Assembly (NCBI RefSeq): GCF_030150285.1
Contig: NZ_JASLGE010000041.1
Location: 35,026 to 99,025 of the forward strand
Source: Pseudomonas sp.
GTDB taxonomy: Bacteria; Pseudomonadota; Gammaproteobacteria; Pseudomonadales; Pseudomonadaceae
Length of the DNA stretch: 64,000 nucleotides
Direction: 5' to 3'
Shown: one piece after another, positions 9,374 through 17,315 of the stretch
How positions within the stretch are numbered: position 1 is the first letter of the stretch
How the letters are laid out: each line of letters begins with the position of its first letter
The notes under the pieces: model-generated
Databases searched by the model: none
The model's input: the letters and a program-made list of their open reading frames with translations, nothing else
Told to the model about the DNA's origin: nothing
Program-made: the position numbers and the translations under genes

Positions 9374-11569
9374 ATGGAAATCAAGGTTAACTTTCTCGAC
9401 AACCTTCGACTTGAAGCCAAGTTCGATGACTTCACGGTGGTGGCCGACCAACCTATCCGTTATAAGGGCGATGGCTCGGCCCCGGGCCCGTTCGATTATT
9501 TCCTGGCCTCGTCGGCGCTGTGTGCCGCTTACTTTGTGAAGCTGTACTGCGAGACACGCAATATTCCCACCGAGAATATTCGCCTGTCGCAGAACAACAT
9601 TGTCGACCCGGAAAACCGCTACAACCAGATTTTCAAGATTCAGGTCGAATTGCCAGCCGATATTTCGGCCAAGGACCGCCAGGGCATCTTGCGCTCCATC
9701 GACCGCTGCACCGTGAAGAAAGTGGTGCAGACCGGGCCTGAGTTTGTGATCGAGGAAGTGGAAAACCTGGACGCCGATGCCCAGGCCTTGCTGATGCTGA
9801 ACCCGGCGTCGCAGACCCACACTTTTATTGCCGGCAAAGACCTGCCGCTGGAACAAACCATCGCCACGATGTCGGGCATTCTGGCCGACCTGGGCATGAA
9901 GATTGAAATCGCGTCGTGGCGCAATATCGTGCCCAATGTGTGGTCGCTGCATATTCGTGATGCGCACTCGCCCATGTGCTTCACCAACGGCAAAGGCGCA
10001 ACCAAAGAAGGCGCACTGGCGTCGGCTCTGGGTGAGTTTATCGAGCGCCTGAACTGCAACTTCTTCTACAACGACCAGTTCTGGGGCGAAGACATCGCCA
10101 ACGCGGCGTTTGTGCATTACCCGAACGAGCGCTGGTTCCAGCCGGGGCCCAAGGATGAGTTGCCGAAAGAAATTCTCGACGACTACTGCCTCGAGTTTTA
10201 CAACCCGGACGGCGAGTTGCGCGGCTCGCACTTGTACGACACCAACTCCGGCAATATCGAACGTGGCATCTGCTCGCTACCGTTTGTGCGCCACTCGGAC
10301 AAAGAGGTCGTGTACTTCCCGTCCAACCTGATCGAAAACCTGTACCTGAGCAACGGCATGAGCGCGGGTAACACCTTGGCCGAAGCCCAGGTGCAATGCC
10401 TGTCAGAGATTTTCGAGCGGGCGGTGAAACGCGAAATTCTCGAAGGAGAAATCGCCCTGCCGGATGTGCCGCAAGCGGTACTGGCGAAATACCCCGGCAT
10501 TCTGGCCGGTATTCAGGCGCTGGAAGAACAGGGTTTCCCGATACTGGTGAAGGATGCCTCGCTTGGCGGGCAATACCCGGTGATGTGCGTCACCCTGATG
10601 AACCCGCGCACCGGTGGCGTGTTTGCTTCGTTCGGGGCACACCCAAGCTTTGAAGTGGCCATCGAACGCAGCCTGACCGAACTGTTGCAGGGCCGCAGCT
10701 TTGAAGGCCTGAACGATCTGCCTCGGCCAACGTTTGACAGCCACGCGGTCATGGAACCGAACAACTTCGTTGAACACTTCATCGATTCCAGCGGCATCGT
10801 GTCGTGGCGTTTCTTCAGCGCCAAATCCGACTACGCATTTGTCGAATGGGACTTCTCGGGTCAGGGTGAAAGCAGCAACGAAGAAGAAGCCACCACGCTG
10901 TTCGGCATCCTCGAAGACATGGGCAAAGAAGTGTACATGGCGGTGTATGAGCACATCGGTGCAAAAGCCTGCCGCATCCTGGTGCCGGACTATTCGGAGA
11001 TTTACCCGGTCGACGATTTGATCTGGGACAACACCAACAAGGCCCTGTTCTTCCGTGCGGACATTCTCAACCTGCACAGCCTGGACAACCGCGAACTCAA
11101 GGCGCTGGTCAAACGCCTGGAAGAAAGCGAGCTGGATGATTACACCGACATCACCACCTTGATCGGCATCGAGTTTGACGACAACACCGCGTGGGGCCAG
11201 TTGACGATTCTGGAGTTGAAGCTGCTGATTTATCTCGCCCTGAAGCGTTTCGACGACGCCAAGGAACTGGCCGAGATGTTTCTGCAATACAACGACAACA
11301 CGGTTGAGCGCGGGCTGTTTTACCAGGCTGTGGATGCGGTGCTGGAAGTGCAACTGGACAGTGACCTGGACCTGGCCGACTACGAAGTGAACCTGCGCCG
11401 CATGTTTGGCGACACGCGGATGGACGCGGTGATCGGCTCGGTGCAAGGCAGCGTGCGCTTCTACGGTTTAACGCCGACCAGTATGAAACTCGAAGGTCTG
11501 GACCGGCACTTGCGCCTGATCGACAGCTATAAAAAGCTGCACAGCGCGCGGGCCAACGTGGCGCAATAA
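9374..11569 (+). CDS. ycaO: OsmC-domain/YcaO-domain fusion protein
   Basis: A 731-residue protein of two parts. Residues 1 to about 140 form an OsmC-like domain (FDYFLASSALCAAYFVKLY, with the conserved cysteine, and CTVKKV). From about 148 (HTFIAGKDLPLEQTI) it follows the non-azoline E. coli YcaO protein closely: PNVWSLHIRDA, CFTNGKGATKEGALASALGE, and a C-terminal segment with tetratricopeptide-like helices. E. coli YcaO has been linked to beta-methylthiolation of ribosomal protein S12 with RimO; YcaO domains activate amide backbones with ATP. No azoline precursor peptide or partner dehydrogenase gene is adjacent, so a housekeeping role is likelier than natural-product synthesis. The fused OsmC domain hints at a thiol or peroxide link, which is inference. 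Confidence 0.9.
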   Translation: MEIKVNFLDNLRLEAKFDDFTVVADQPIRYKGDGSAPGPFDYFLASSALCAAYFVKLYCETRNIPTENIRLSQNNIVDPENRYNQIFKIQVELPADISAKDRQGILRSIDRCTVKKVVQTGPEFVIEEVENLDADAQALLMLNPASQTHTFIAGKDLPLEQTIATMSGILADLGMKIEIASWRNIVPNVWSLHIRDAHSPMCFTNGKGATKEGALASALGEFIERLNCNFFYNDQFWGEDIANAAFVHYPNERWFQPGPKDELPKEILDDYCLEFYNPDGELRGSHLYDTNSGNIERGICSLPFVRHSDKEVVYFPSNLIENLYLSNGMSAGNTLAEAQVQCLSEIFERAVKREILEGEIALPDVPQAVLAKYPGILAGIQALEEQGFPILVKDASLGGQYPVMCVTLMNPRTGGVFASFGAHPSFEVAIERSLTELLQGRSFEGLNDLPRPTFDSHAVMEPNNFVEHFIDSSGIVSWRFFSAKSDYAFVEWDFSGQGESSNEEEATTLFGILEDMGKEVYMAVYEHIGAKACRILVPDYSEIYPVDDLIWDNTNKALFFRADILNLHSLDNRELKALVKRLEESELDDYTDITTLIGIEFDDNTAWGQLTILELKLLIYLALKRFDDAKELAEMFLQYNDNTVERGLFYQAVDAVLEVQLDSDLDLADYEVNLRRMFGDTRMDAVIGSVQGSVRFYGLTPTSMKLEGLDRHLRLIDSYKKLHSARANVAQ

Positions 11570-11584
11570 GCCCCTGCGTTCCAT

Positions 11585-11619
11585 GCCGGCAGGTCGATCG
11601 ATATGACCGACCTGCCGGC
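11585..11619. terminator. Hairpin between convergent genes
   Basis: A perfect 12-bp stem (GCCGGCAGGTCG at 11,585-11,596 with its complement at 11,608-11,619) with an 11-base loop lies between the end of the OsmC-YcaO gene and the end of the convergent DUF1937 gene. There is no clear T-run on either side, so termination strength is uncertain, but position and stability fit a bidirectional terminator. Confidence 0.65.
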
Positions 11620-11629
11620 GTGCGTTACC

Positions 11630-11986
11630 TCAGTTGAATTCGTGTCGCACTTCAGACCACAGGCTGACTTTCTGGCCACGGTTTTTGTAGAACTCAATTT
11701 CCCGCTTGATCCCCGAACTCAAATCCCAGCCCGGCAAGTCCAGAACGATCAGCTCTTGCATCACATCCATAAACACCGCGTCCACCGGGGCCCACAGCTT
11801 GCCGATGGTGGCGCTATCCTTGCCTTCAAAGGCCTGGTTGATGGGGTGTGACATTGAAACCTGACTGAACACGGCATGGCCGGATTCAATGATCGTGGCG
11901 GCCACTTTATTGCACTGCAGGTAACGGTCGTGCGTCACCGAAGCGTCTGCGTGGCTGTACGGGCAGGCCAAAAAAATCTTTCTCAT
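11630..11986 (-). CDS. DUF1937 family protein (nucleoside 2-deoxyribosyltransferase-like fold)
   Basis: A 118-residue protein beginning MRKIFLACPYSHADA, the signature of the DUF1937 family, a Rossmann-like relative of nucleoside 2-deoxyribosyltransferases (YSH.D near the N-terminus, VFSQVSMSHPI in the middle, IVLDLPGWDLSSGIKREIEF near the end, where a serine plus E-x-E stretch lines the predicted active site). No enzymatic function has been shown for the family to my knowledge. It is 54 bp downstream of the EutH gene on the same strand, but a hairpin with a T-rich tail lies between them, so it is probably transcribed from its own promoter or by readthrough. Confidence 0.75.
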   Translation of the reverse strand: MRKIFLACPYSHADASVTHDRYLQCNKVAATIIESGHAVFSQVSMSHPINQAFEGKDSATIGKLWAPVDAVFMDVMQELIVLDLPGWDLSSGIKREIEFYKNRGQKVSLWSEVRHEFN

Positions 11987-12003
11987 GTTTACCTCAATAA
12001 AAC

Positions 12004-12023
12004 GGAAGGGAGTTAACCCTTCC
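12004..12023 (-). terminator. Rho-independent terminator of the eutH-like gene
   Basis: On the minus strand GGAAGGG, a six-base loop TTAACT and CCCTTCC form a perfect 7-bp stem, followed by GTTTTATT. It sits 18 bp after the stop of the EutH-like gene and before DUF1937. Confidence 0.7.
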
Positions 12024-12040
12024 TGACGACGAATGACGGT

Positions 12041-13288
12041 TTAGACGGCGGGAATCGCAGCGCCAGTGCTCAGGGCTGCCCGCTGGGCCTGTTCCTTTTC
12101 TTCTTGCTCGTAACGCTGGGCGGCAGGCACGGAGATCTTGATGGCAATCGCTACCGCCAGCAGGCCGCCGAACAGTTTGGCAATCAACACGGGCATGATC
12201 AGGGTCGGTTGGAAGTTCGCGGTAAAGGCCAGGTGATCACCAATGGTTGCCTGTGCACAAACGCCCAGCGCCACGCACAGCACTTTGTCGCGGGCATTCA
12301 TCTTCTTGAACAGGTGATACACCGCGATGATATTGGCAAACACCATGACAAACGCGGCAGCTCCATCGGCGGAAAGGCCCAGGTGTTTACCCATGGTTTC
12401 CATCGAGTTTTTGCAGTACCGGTTGAACAGGTAGCAAATGGGGAATGTGCCAGCGAGCATGATGCCGATGTAGCCCGCGATTTCGATGGCGCGAAACAGC
12501 TCTTTCTCGTCCGCAAACATCGGGTCGAAGCCCCACACACCGAAGGTTTTCATAAAGAAGCCGGTGAAGTGCTCGACGATGGCGCATGCCAAAACAATCT
12601 TGATAAAGGCGTCCATGATCTTGCCGAACACCAGGAAGCCACCCACCATCATGTTGGCCTTGTAACGCAAGCCCGCCGCCAGCAGGAAGCAGAAGACAAA
12701 CAGCGGCGCGAGCAACTTCACGCAATCCACAAAGCCGAGCGTCAGGTAATGCAGGGCCGGCGAGGTGGTCGACACCATCTCCCGTACGGGCAGGTTGAAG
12801 GCGGTGATCATGGTCAGAGAGGCAAGCACCGCAAACGGAATACTGATCAGCCCGGCCATGGCTCCTAGCGCCAGGTACTTGTGGTCTTTGCGGTCGAGCA
12901 TCATCAGGCCGACCGGAATCAGGTACACAATGGTTGCGCCGGAGGTGTATCCGACGATCATGGCGGTGATCCACATGTCCCGGTTAGCCGCCAATGCATC
13001 TGCCAACTGATAGCCGCCCATGTCGACTGCAATGATCGAGAGCGCGGCAATCGAAACGTCCGATCCCATGGCGGTAAACAATGGGCCAAGGGCAAATTCG
13101 ATGAACCGGGACAGGTAGGGAATTGAAATCATGATGCCCGCTTGCGCAAGAAACACCGGCCCGATGGAGTGAATGCCATTGACGAACTCTTTGCCAAGGC
13201 CGCTCTCAGGCTTGATCACCGAGGCGAACGCTCCCACAACGGCGCCTATCATGATCAGATAAATTACGTAATTACCGAATTCCGCCAT
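12041..13288 (-). CDS. eutH: EutH-type permease (ethanolamine permease family)
   Basis: A 415-residue integral membrane protein with about eleven hydrophobic segments. It matches EutH in length and in the block IAVDMGGYQLADALA, which corresponds to the ACDMGGFFLA segment of the enterobacterial protein, and in VFANIIAVYHLFKKM and LGVCAQATIGDHLAFTANFQP. EutH imports ethanolamine in Salmonella, but no ammonia-lyase or carboxysome gene is near. The neighbours (DeoR regulator, FGGY kinase, two GlpA-like oxidoreductases) suggest a polyol or glycerol-containing substrate. I prefer ATG at 13,288 with AGGTGAGG just upstream; a GTG nine bases further out is the alternative. The C-terminal tail (YEQEEKEQAQRAAL) is charged. 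Confidence 0.8.
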   Translation of the reverse strand: MAEFGNYVIYLIMIGAVVGAFASVIKPESGLGKEFVNGIHSIGPVFLAQAGIMISIPYLSRFIEFALGPLFTAMGSDVSIAALSIIAVDMGGYQLADALAANRDMWITAMIVGYTSGATIVYLIPVGLMMLDRKDHKYLALGAMAGLISIPFAVLASLTMITAFNLPVREMVSTTSPALHYLTLGFVDCVKLLAPLFVFCFLLAAGLRYKANMMVGGFLVFGKIMDAFIKIVLACAIVEHFTGFFMKTFGVWGFDPMFADEKELFRAIEIAGYIGIMLAGTFPICYLFNRYCKNSMETMGKHLGLSADGAAAFVMVFANIIAVYHLFKKMNARDKVLCVALGVCAQATIGDHLAFTANFQPTLIMPVLIAKLFGGLLAVAIAIKISVPAAQRYEQEEKEQAQRAALSTGAAIPAV

Positions 13289-13775
13289 TGCCCTCACCTA
13301 CTACACGTGCTGAATCAAATGCTGAATGGGCACCGCCTGAAATGCGTCGCGCCCCCGGAACAGCGTCAAGGCTTATGACGAGTGACTCAATCGCGCCGTA
13401 GCCGACCTGGGACTTACCGCCGCAACCCGTACTCGTATGCCCGTTTTGTTATGGATCTGGCACTTCAGTGCTGAATGTCAGCGCTCAAAGCCTTCACCTT
13501 CACCGTAATACCAACCACTTCGCATGCCATTTGTTGTTTTAATGTGGTTTTGATTATTAAACCCACTGGAATCGGTCATTTTTATTCCGTACTCTTAACC
13601 GACCCCTTTAAAGCTCAGGGCCAGCGCTGAGTGCCGGCCAATGTAAATACCCCAAGGCGACGTGATGCGTTGCAAGCCGAGCTTCACTGCCATCGTTACC
13701 CTTGCCACATCTGTGTGCCTTGGTAACAGCCCTGCACTGCCCGAGCGCACTCGCGTAGCACTGAAAGGATGAAAC
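13289..13775. promoter_or_regulatory. Divergent promoter region between eutH-like and deoR-like genes
   Basis: These 487 bases hold no supported gene. Candidate regulator sites are an interrupted inverted repeat GTGGTTT-N8-AAACCCAC at 13,544-13,566 and a second near 13,460-13,490 (GGCACTTCAGTGCTGA). The region is AT-rich at 13,530-13,600, as expected for promoters. Which site binds the DeoR protein cannot be told from sequence alone. Confidence 0.4.
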
Positions 13776-14555
13776 ATGCGCCCCAACGAACGCCGCCAAC
13801 ACATTCTTGAACTCCTTCGCCAACGGGAGCGGATCTCGGTTGACGAACTGGCCCGCACGCTCAGCACCTCACAAGAAACCATACGCCGGGACCTGACCGC
13901 TCTGGCCGAAGAGGGCCAGGTCACTAAATTCCATGGCGGTGCGTCGCTGCCGCCAAGTGGTGAGCACGAAAACGCGTTTCAAACGCGCATGAACGAATTC
14001 TCCCAGGAAAAGCGCGCCGTCGCGAAATACGCCGCCGGGCTGTATGCACCCGGTGACAGCATTTTGATCGACACGGGCACCACCACCCTGTTTTTCGCCA
14101 GGGAACTGGCCAAGCTCAATCGCATTACGGTGATCACCAACTCACTGTTGATCGCTGCCAGCATGGGTGCCAGCGGCAACCGTGTGTTCATGATCGGCGG
14201 GGAATACCGCCCCGAATCGGAGCAAAACACTGGCGCGTTGGCCATGGAGCAGATTGCTCGCTTTAACGCCGAACACGCGGTGGTTACGATTGGGGCACTG
14301 AGTACCGATGGTGCCTTCGACTTCTCCATTGAGGAAGCGGAAATCACCCGTGCCATGATCGCCCGCACGCGCTACTTAACCGTAATCGCCGACTCGTCGA
14401 AGATGGGCAAGAGAGCGCTGTTCCAGGTCTTCCCGCTTGAGCGTATCGACCGGTTGATCATCGACCGCAAGCCGATGGGCGAACTGGCCAAGGCACTGGC
14501 TCAAGCCCAGGTCGAGGTGCTGGAAGCCCCTGCGCTGAACAAAGTGGACTGGTAA
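13776..14555 (+). CDS. DeoR/GlpR-family transcriptional repressor
   Basis: A 259-residue regulator with the DeoR N-terminal helix-turn-helix (NERRQHILELLRQRERISVDELA, SQETIRRDLTALAEEGQVTKFHGGA) and a C-terminal phospho-sugar sensor domain (ILIDTGTTTLFFARELA, VITNSLLIA, FMIGGEYRPES, VIADSSKMGKRAL). The start is fixed by AAAGGA eight bases before ATG. It stands between the divergent EutH-like gene and the convergent kinase and oxidoreductase genes, so it probably represses both units and is released by a phosphorylated intermediate made by the FGGY kinase. That ligand assignment is inference by analogy with GlpR. Confidence 0.9.
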   Translation: MRPNERRQHILELLRQRERISVDELARTLSTSQETIRRDLTALAEEGQVTKFHGGASLPPSGEHENAFQTRMNEFSQEKRAVAKYAAGLYAPGDSILIDTGTTTLFFARELAKLNRITVITNSLLIAASMGASGNRVFMIGGEYRPESEQNTGALAMEQIARFNAEHAVVTIGALSTDGAFDFSIEEAEITRAMIARTRYLTVIADSSKMGKRALFQVFPLERIDRLIIDRKPMGELAKALAQAQVEVLEAPALNKVDW

Positions 14556-14573
14556 CAGCGCGCAGGCAAAAAA

Positions 14574-14604
14574 GGGGCACGCGTTGGCGTTCAACACGTG
14601 CCCC
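14574..14604. terminator. Bidirectional terminator between deoR-like and FGGY kinase genes
   Basis: Stem GGGGCACG (14,574-14,581) pairs with CGTGCCCC (14,597-14,604), and inside it GTTG pairs with CAAC around a five-base loop. A-rich sequence on the left and CTTCT on the right give a usable tail in both directions. It lies between convergent genes. Confidence 0.8.
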
Positions 14605-14634
14605 CTTCTGCTGTGCGCCATACGCGGGCTGCGC

Positions 14635-16050
14635 CTAGCGCCAATCCTTGGAGCGATTCACCGCATCAGAAAAGGTGGTGCGCCACTGCAAGGCTTCTTC
14701 AGCACTCACTTTCGGGTTGAACGTTGTGCTGGTGTTACGCAGCGCAGGCAACTCGATGCCCAAGCCTTTGGCTGCCAACGCCGCACACCCGAATGAGGTC
14801 AGTTCATCAAAGCGCTGAGTAATGATGCAGCGCTGCAAGGCGTCGGCCAGAAACTGCGCAAAATAGGGGCTGCGGGCCAGCCCGCCATCGATGGACAAGC
14901 GATCGGTCACGTTTAAAAACCCGTCCATGGCCGTGATGACTTCAACGCTGCGCAGCGCCACGCCCTCCAGCAAGGCCTGGCAGAGATCCTGACGCGTGGT
15001 GCCACCATTCATGCCCACCCACAACGCGGCCGCACTGCGGTCCCAGTGCGGGCAGCCGAGCCCGGACAGCGCGGGGACAAAGGCGAGCTGGCGAGCAATG
15101 GCCGGTGGTTGATCGAACGCGGCCAACTCTGAAAAGTCCGTAAATAACCCCAGCCTCCCCGCCCACTCCACGGCGGCGCTGGCATCGTAAACACCGCCAT
15201 CCATTGCATAGGTCGGCTTGCCGTCGATCTGCCAGGCGATGGTTGCCAGCAGCCCCTTTTCCGGGGCCCGGATCACCTGATCGCCTGTCAGCGTCAGCGC
15301 AAAAGCCCCGGTGCCAAAGGTGATCTTGGCATCGCCTTCTTGGCGGCAACCGTGGCCATAGAGTGCTGCCTGCTGATCGACAATCGAAGCTGTCACAGGC
15401 GTCACGCCGATCTCGCCGAAGTGCCCCACGGTGTCCCGGATCTCGGGCAGCGACTCAATGGGCACACCAAACAGCTCACACAGCTCACTGTCCCATTGCC
15501 CGGTCGACAGGTTCATCAGCGAGGTGCGCGAGGCGGTCGTGACATCGGTGGCGAACACCCCGGTGAGGCGGTCCAGAAAGTAAGCGTCGGTGGTGCCCAA
15601 CCGCAGCCGGCCGGCCGTCAATGCGCTCTTGGCCGCGGGCAGGTTTTGTACGATCCAGGCCAGTTTGCTCGCGGAAAAATACGGGTCCAATGGCAACCCG
15701 GCGCGCTCCAGGGTCAACGCCTCGTGCCCTTGGCTGCGCAGCTGGGCAATGTCAGCGGCGGTGCGATTGTCCTGCCAGACGATCACCGGGGATAACGGCG
15801 CGCCGGTTTTCGCATCCCATGCCAGGCAGCTTTCGCCCTGGTTGGCGATGCCGATGGCGTCTACGCGGCCTGTGGCTTCCAGGCAACGCTGGATATTGCT
15901 GAGCAACTCCAAAGGGTCGTGCTCCACCCAGCCCGGATGCGGGTGATGTTGCTGATGGCGAAGCGACAGCTGGATGTCAGCTGAACCCTCTTGGGTAACG
16001 ACCAATACACGGGTGCTGGTGGTGCCTTGATCAAGTGCGGCGATACGCAT
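14635..16050 (-). CDS. FGGY-family carbohydrate kinase (glycerol kinase-like)
   Basis: A 471-residue kinase. The N-terminus MRIAALDQGTTSTRVLVV is the phosphate loop typical of glycerol kinase and relatives; IVWQDNRT, the TTASRTSLMNL block, ITFGTGAFALTLTGDQV and the C-terminal SIDGGLARSPYFAQFLADAL follow in order. It is shorter and more divergent than housekeeping GlpK (about 500 residues), so the substrate may be another polyol or triose derivative. The RBS GAGGAG lies upstream of ATG, 26 bp after the stop of the preceding oxidoreductase gene, so it is the last gene of a three-gene minus-strand operon. It probably phosphorylates the compound brought in by the EutH-like permease. Confidence 0.88.
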   Translation of the reverse strand: MRIAALDQGTTSTRVLVVTQEGSADIQLSLRHQQHHPHPGWVEHDPLELLSNIQRCLEATGRVDAIGIANQGESCLAWDAKTGAPLSPVIVWQDNRTAADIAQLRSQGHEALTLERAGLPLDPYFSASKLAWIVQNLPAAKSALTAGRLRLGTTDAYFLDRLTGVFATDVTTASRTSLMNLSTGQWDSELCELFGVPIESLPEIRDTVGHFGEIGVTPVTASIVDQQAALYGHGCRQEGDAKITFGTGAFALTLTGDQVIRAPEKGLLATIAWQIDGKPTYAMDGGVYDASAAVEWAGRLGLFTDFSELAAFDQPPAIARQLAFVPALSGLGCPHWDRSAAALWVGMNGGTTRQDLCQALLEGVALRSVEVITAMDGFLNVTDRLSIDGGLARSPYFAQFLADALQRCIITQRFDELTSFGCAALAAKGLGIELPALRNTSTTFNPKVSAEEALQWRTTFSDAVNRSKDWR

Positions 16051-16076
16051 TTAAAGTCTCCTCGGCGGGGTGCTTG

Positions 16077-17315
16077 TTATTGGCCGACAAAGTCGACTTC
16101 GAGTTGCTGTACGCCCTGAGGCACCTTCAAATGAGCAATCGGGATCAAAATACGCCGCTCGGGCAGTGAACTGCCTGAACGCGACCACAGCTCTTTGCCG
16201 TTGGCGCGCACCACCAGGCGCCCGGTCACCGCCCGGCTGACGCGCATCTGCAGATGCTCCATACCCGCGACCGAAGAGAGGTTCAGGCGCTGTGGAACAC
16301 AGAGTTTCAATTCGCCTTTGCAGACGATTTCAATGCTCGGCCCGGCACCAGGCAATTGCCCTTTCAGGTCACGGGCAATCAGGCTGGCGATTTTACGGCC
16401 TTCGCGGAACGACCAGCCCGCGGTTTCGACCGGTCGCAGCAGGTTGCCGGCGGCAAAATACACCGGGTCGGAACAGCGCCCGTACTGATCAATCTCCGGC
16501 CCGCCGCTGTTGAGGTCAAGCGTCAGCTCACTTAACCGCACAAGGCTGGACTCGGGTACAAATCGCCCGGTCAGCAACACGCCGTCACAGTCAAACAAGC
16601 GGTGGCTGCCATCGGCCAGCCGAACCGTGGCCCCTTCCACACGTCCTGTGCCGTGAATTTCAAGCAGTTGCGCACCCATGTGCATAGGCACCCCGCACAG
16701 CCTGGGGAACAGCGACAAAGGCCAGCGGGCGGTCGGGCGGTCATTGGCCTCAATCATCGCGACCGGCTTGATGCCGGCGCGGCGGCAACTCATGACCGAC
16801 GACAAGCTCACCAGCTCGGTACCGACAATCAACGGCCGATCAAACGGTTTAAGGTGCTCCAGGTACAGGTAGGACTGGAACGCGCCGGTGTTGATCACCC
16901 CCACCGGGCGATCTCCGCCCACCAGCCGAGCCGAGCGCGGTGTTTCCCTGGCCCCGGTTGCAATCAGCACCCTGCGCGCCTGAATGACAAACGCTTGGTC
17001 CGGGCTTACCCCTTCCAGCCGCCCGCCTTCGCCCAGCCGGGTGACCGAGTGTTTGAGCCGAATATCCACGCCCGCCTTGAGGGCTTCCTCAACGTTACGC
17101 CGGGCATAGTCCGGGCCAGTGTAGACCCGGCCGTACTCCCAAAACCCAAAGGGCGGATGCCCGCAATGGCGAGGGATACCGCCGGCCTGCGGCTCGCGCT
17201 CAATCACCACCACCGAGCCGACCCCTTGCTTGCGCAACTCGACCGCAGCCGACAGGCCAGCGGGCCCGCCTCCAATAATGGCAACATCGACGTATTCGAC
17301 TTCAACGGGATTCAT
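16077..17315 (-). CDS. NAD(P)/FAD-dependent oxidoreductase (GlpA-associated, HcnB/thioredoxin-reductase-like)
   Basis: A 412-residue flavoprotein. VDVAIIGGGPAGLSAAVELRK is the FAD dinucleotide fold, followed by CGHPPFGFWEYGRVYTGPDYA, RRVLIATGARETPRSARLVGG and a C-terminal NAD-binding half. The last 100 residues hold a cysteine-containing segment (CKGELKLCVPQ) and a beta-rich tail. I start at MNPVEVEYVDVAII because upstream codons overlap the preceding gene by more than the usual amount; with this start the overlap is 14 bp. In other bacteria such a subunit pairs with a GlpA-like protein carrying a BFD iron-sulfur domain, which is exactly the gene before it. It probably passes electrons from glycerol-phosphate-like oxidation. 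Confidence 0.82.
   Translation of the reverse strand: MNPVEVEYVDVAIIGGGPAGLSAAVELRKQGVGSVVVIEREPQAGGIPRHCGHPPFGFWEYGRVYTGPDYARRNVEEALKAGVDIRLKHSVTRLGEGGRLEGVSPDQAFVIQARRVLIATGARETPRSARLVGGDRPVGVINTGAFQSYLYLEHLKPFDRPLIVGTELVSLSSVMSCRRAGIKPVAMIEANDRPTARWPLSLFPRLCGVPMHMGAQLLEIHGTGRVEGATVRLADGSHRLFDCDGVLLTGRFVPESSLVRLSELTLDLNSGGPEIDQYGRCSDPVYFAAGNLLRPVETAGWSFREGRKIASLIARDLKGQLPGAGPSIEIVCKGELKLCVPQRLNLSSVAGMEHLQMRVSRAVTGRLVVRANGKELWSRSGSSLPERRILIPIAHLKVPQGVQQLEVDFVGQ

Noticed and set aside
9374..11569. RiPP azoline biosynthesis locus around the YcaO protein
   Set aside because: The YcaO part is of the E. coli housekeeping type, and neither a precursor peptide nor a dehydrogenase or transporter gene is adjacent.
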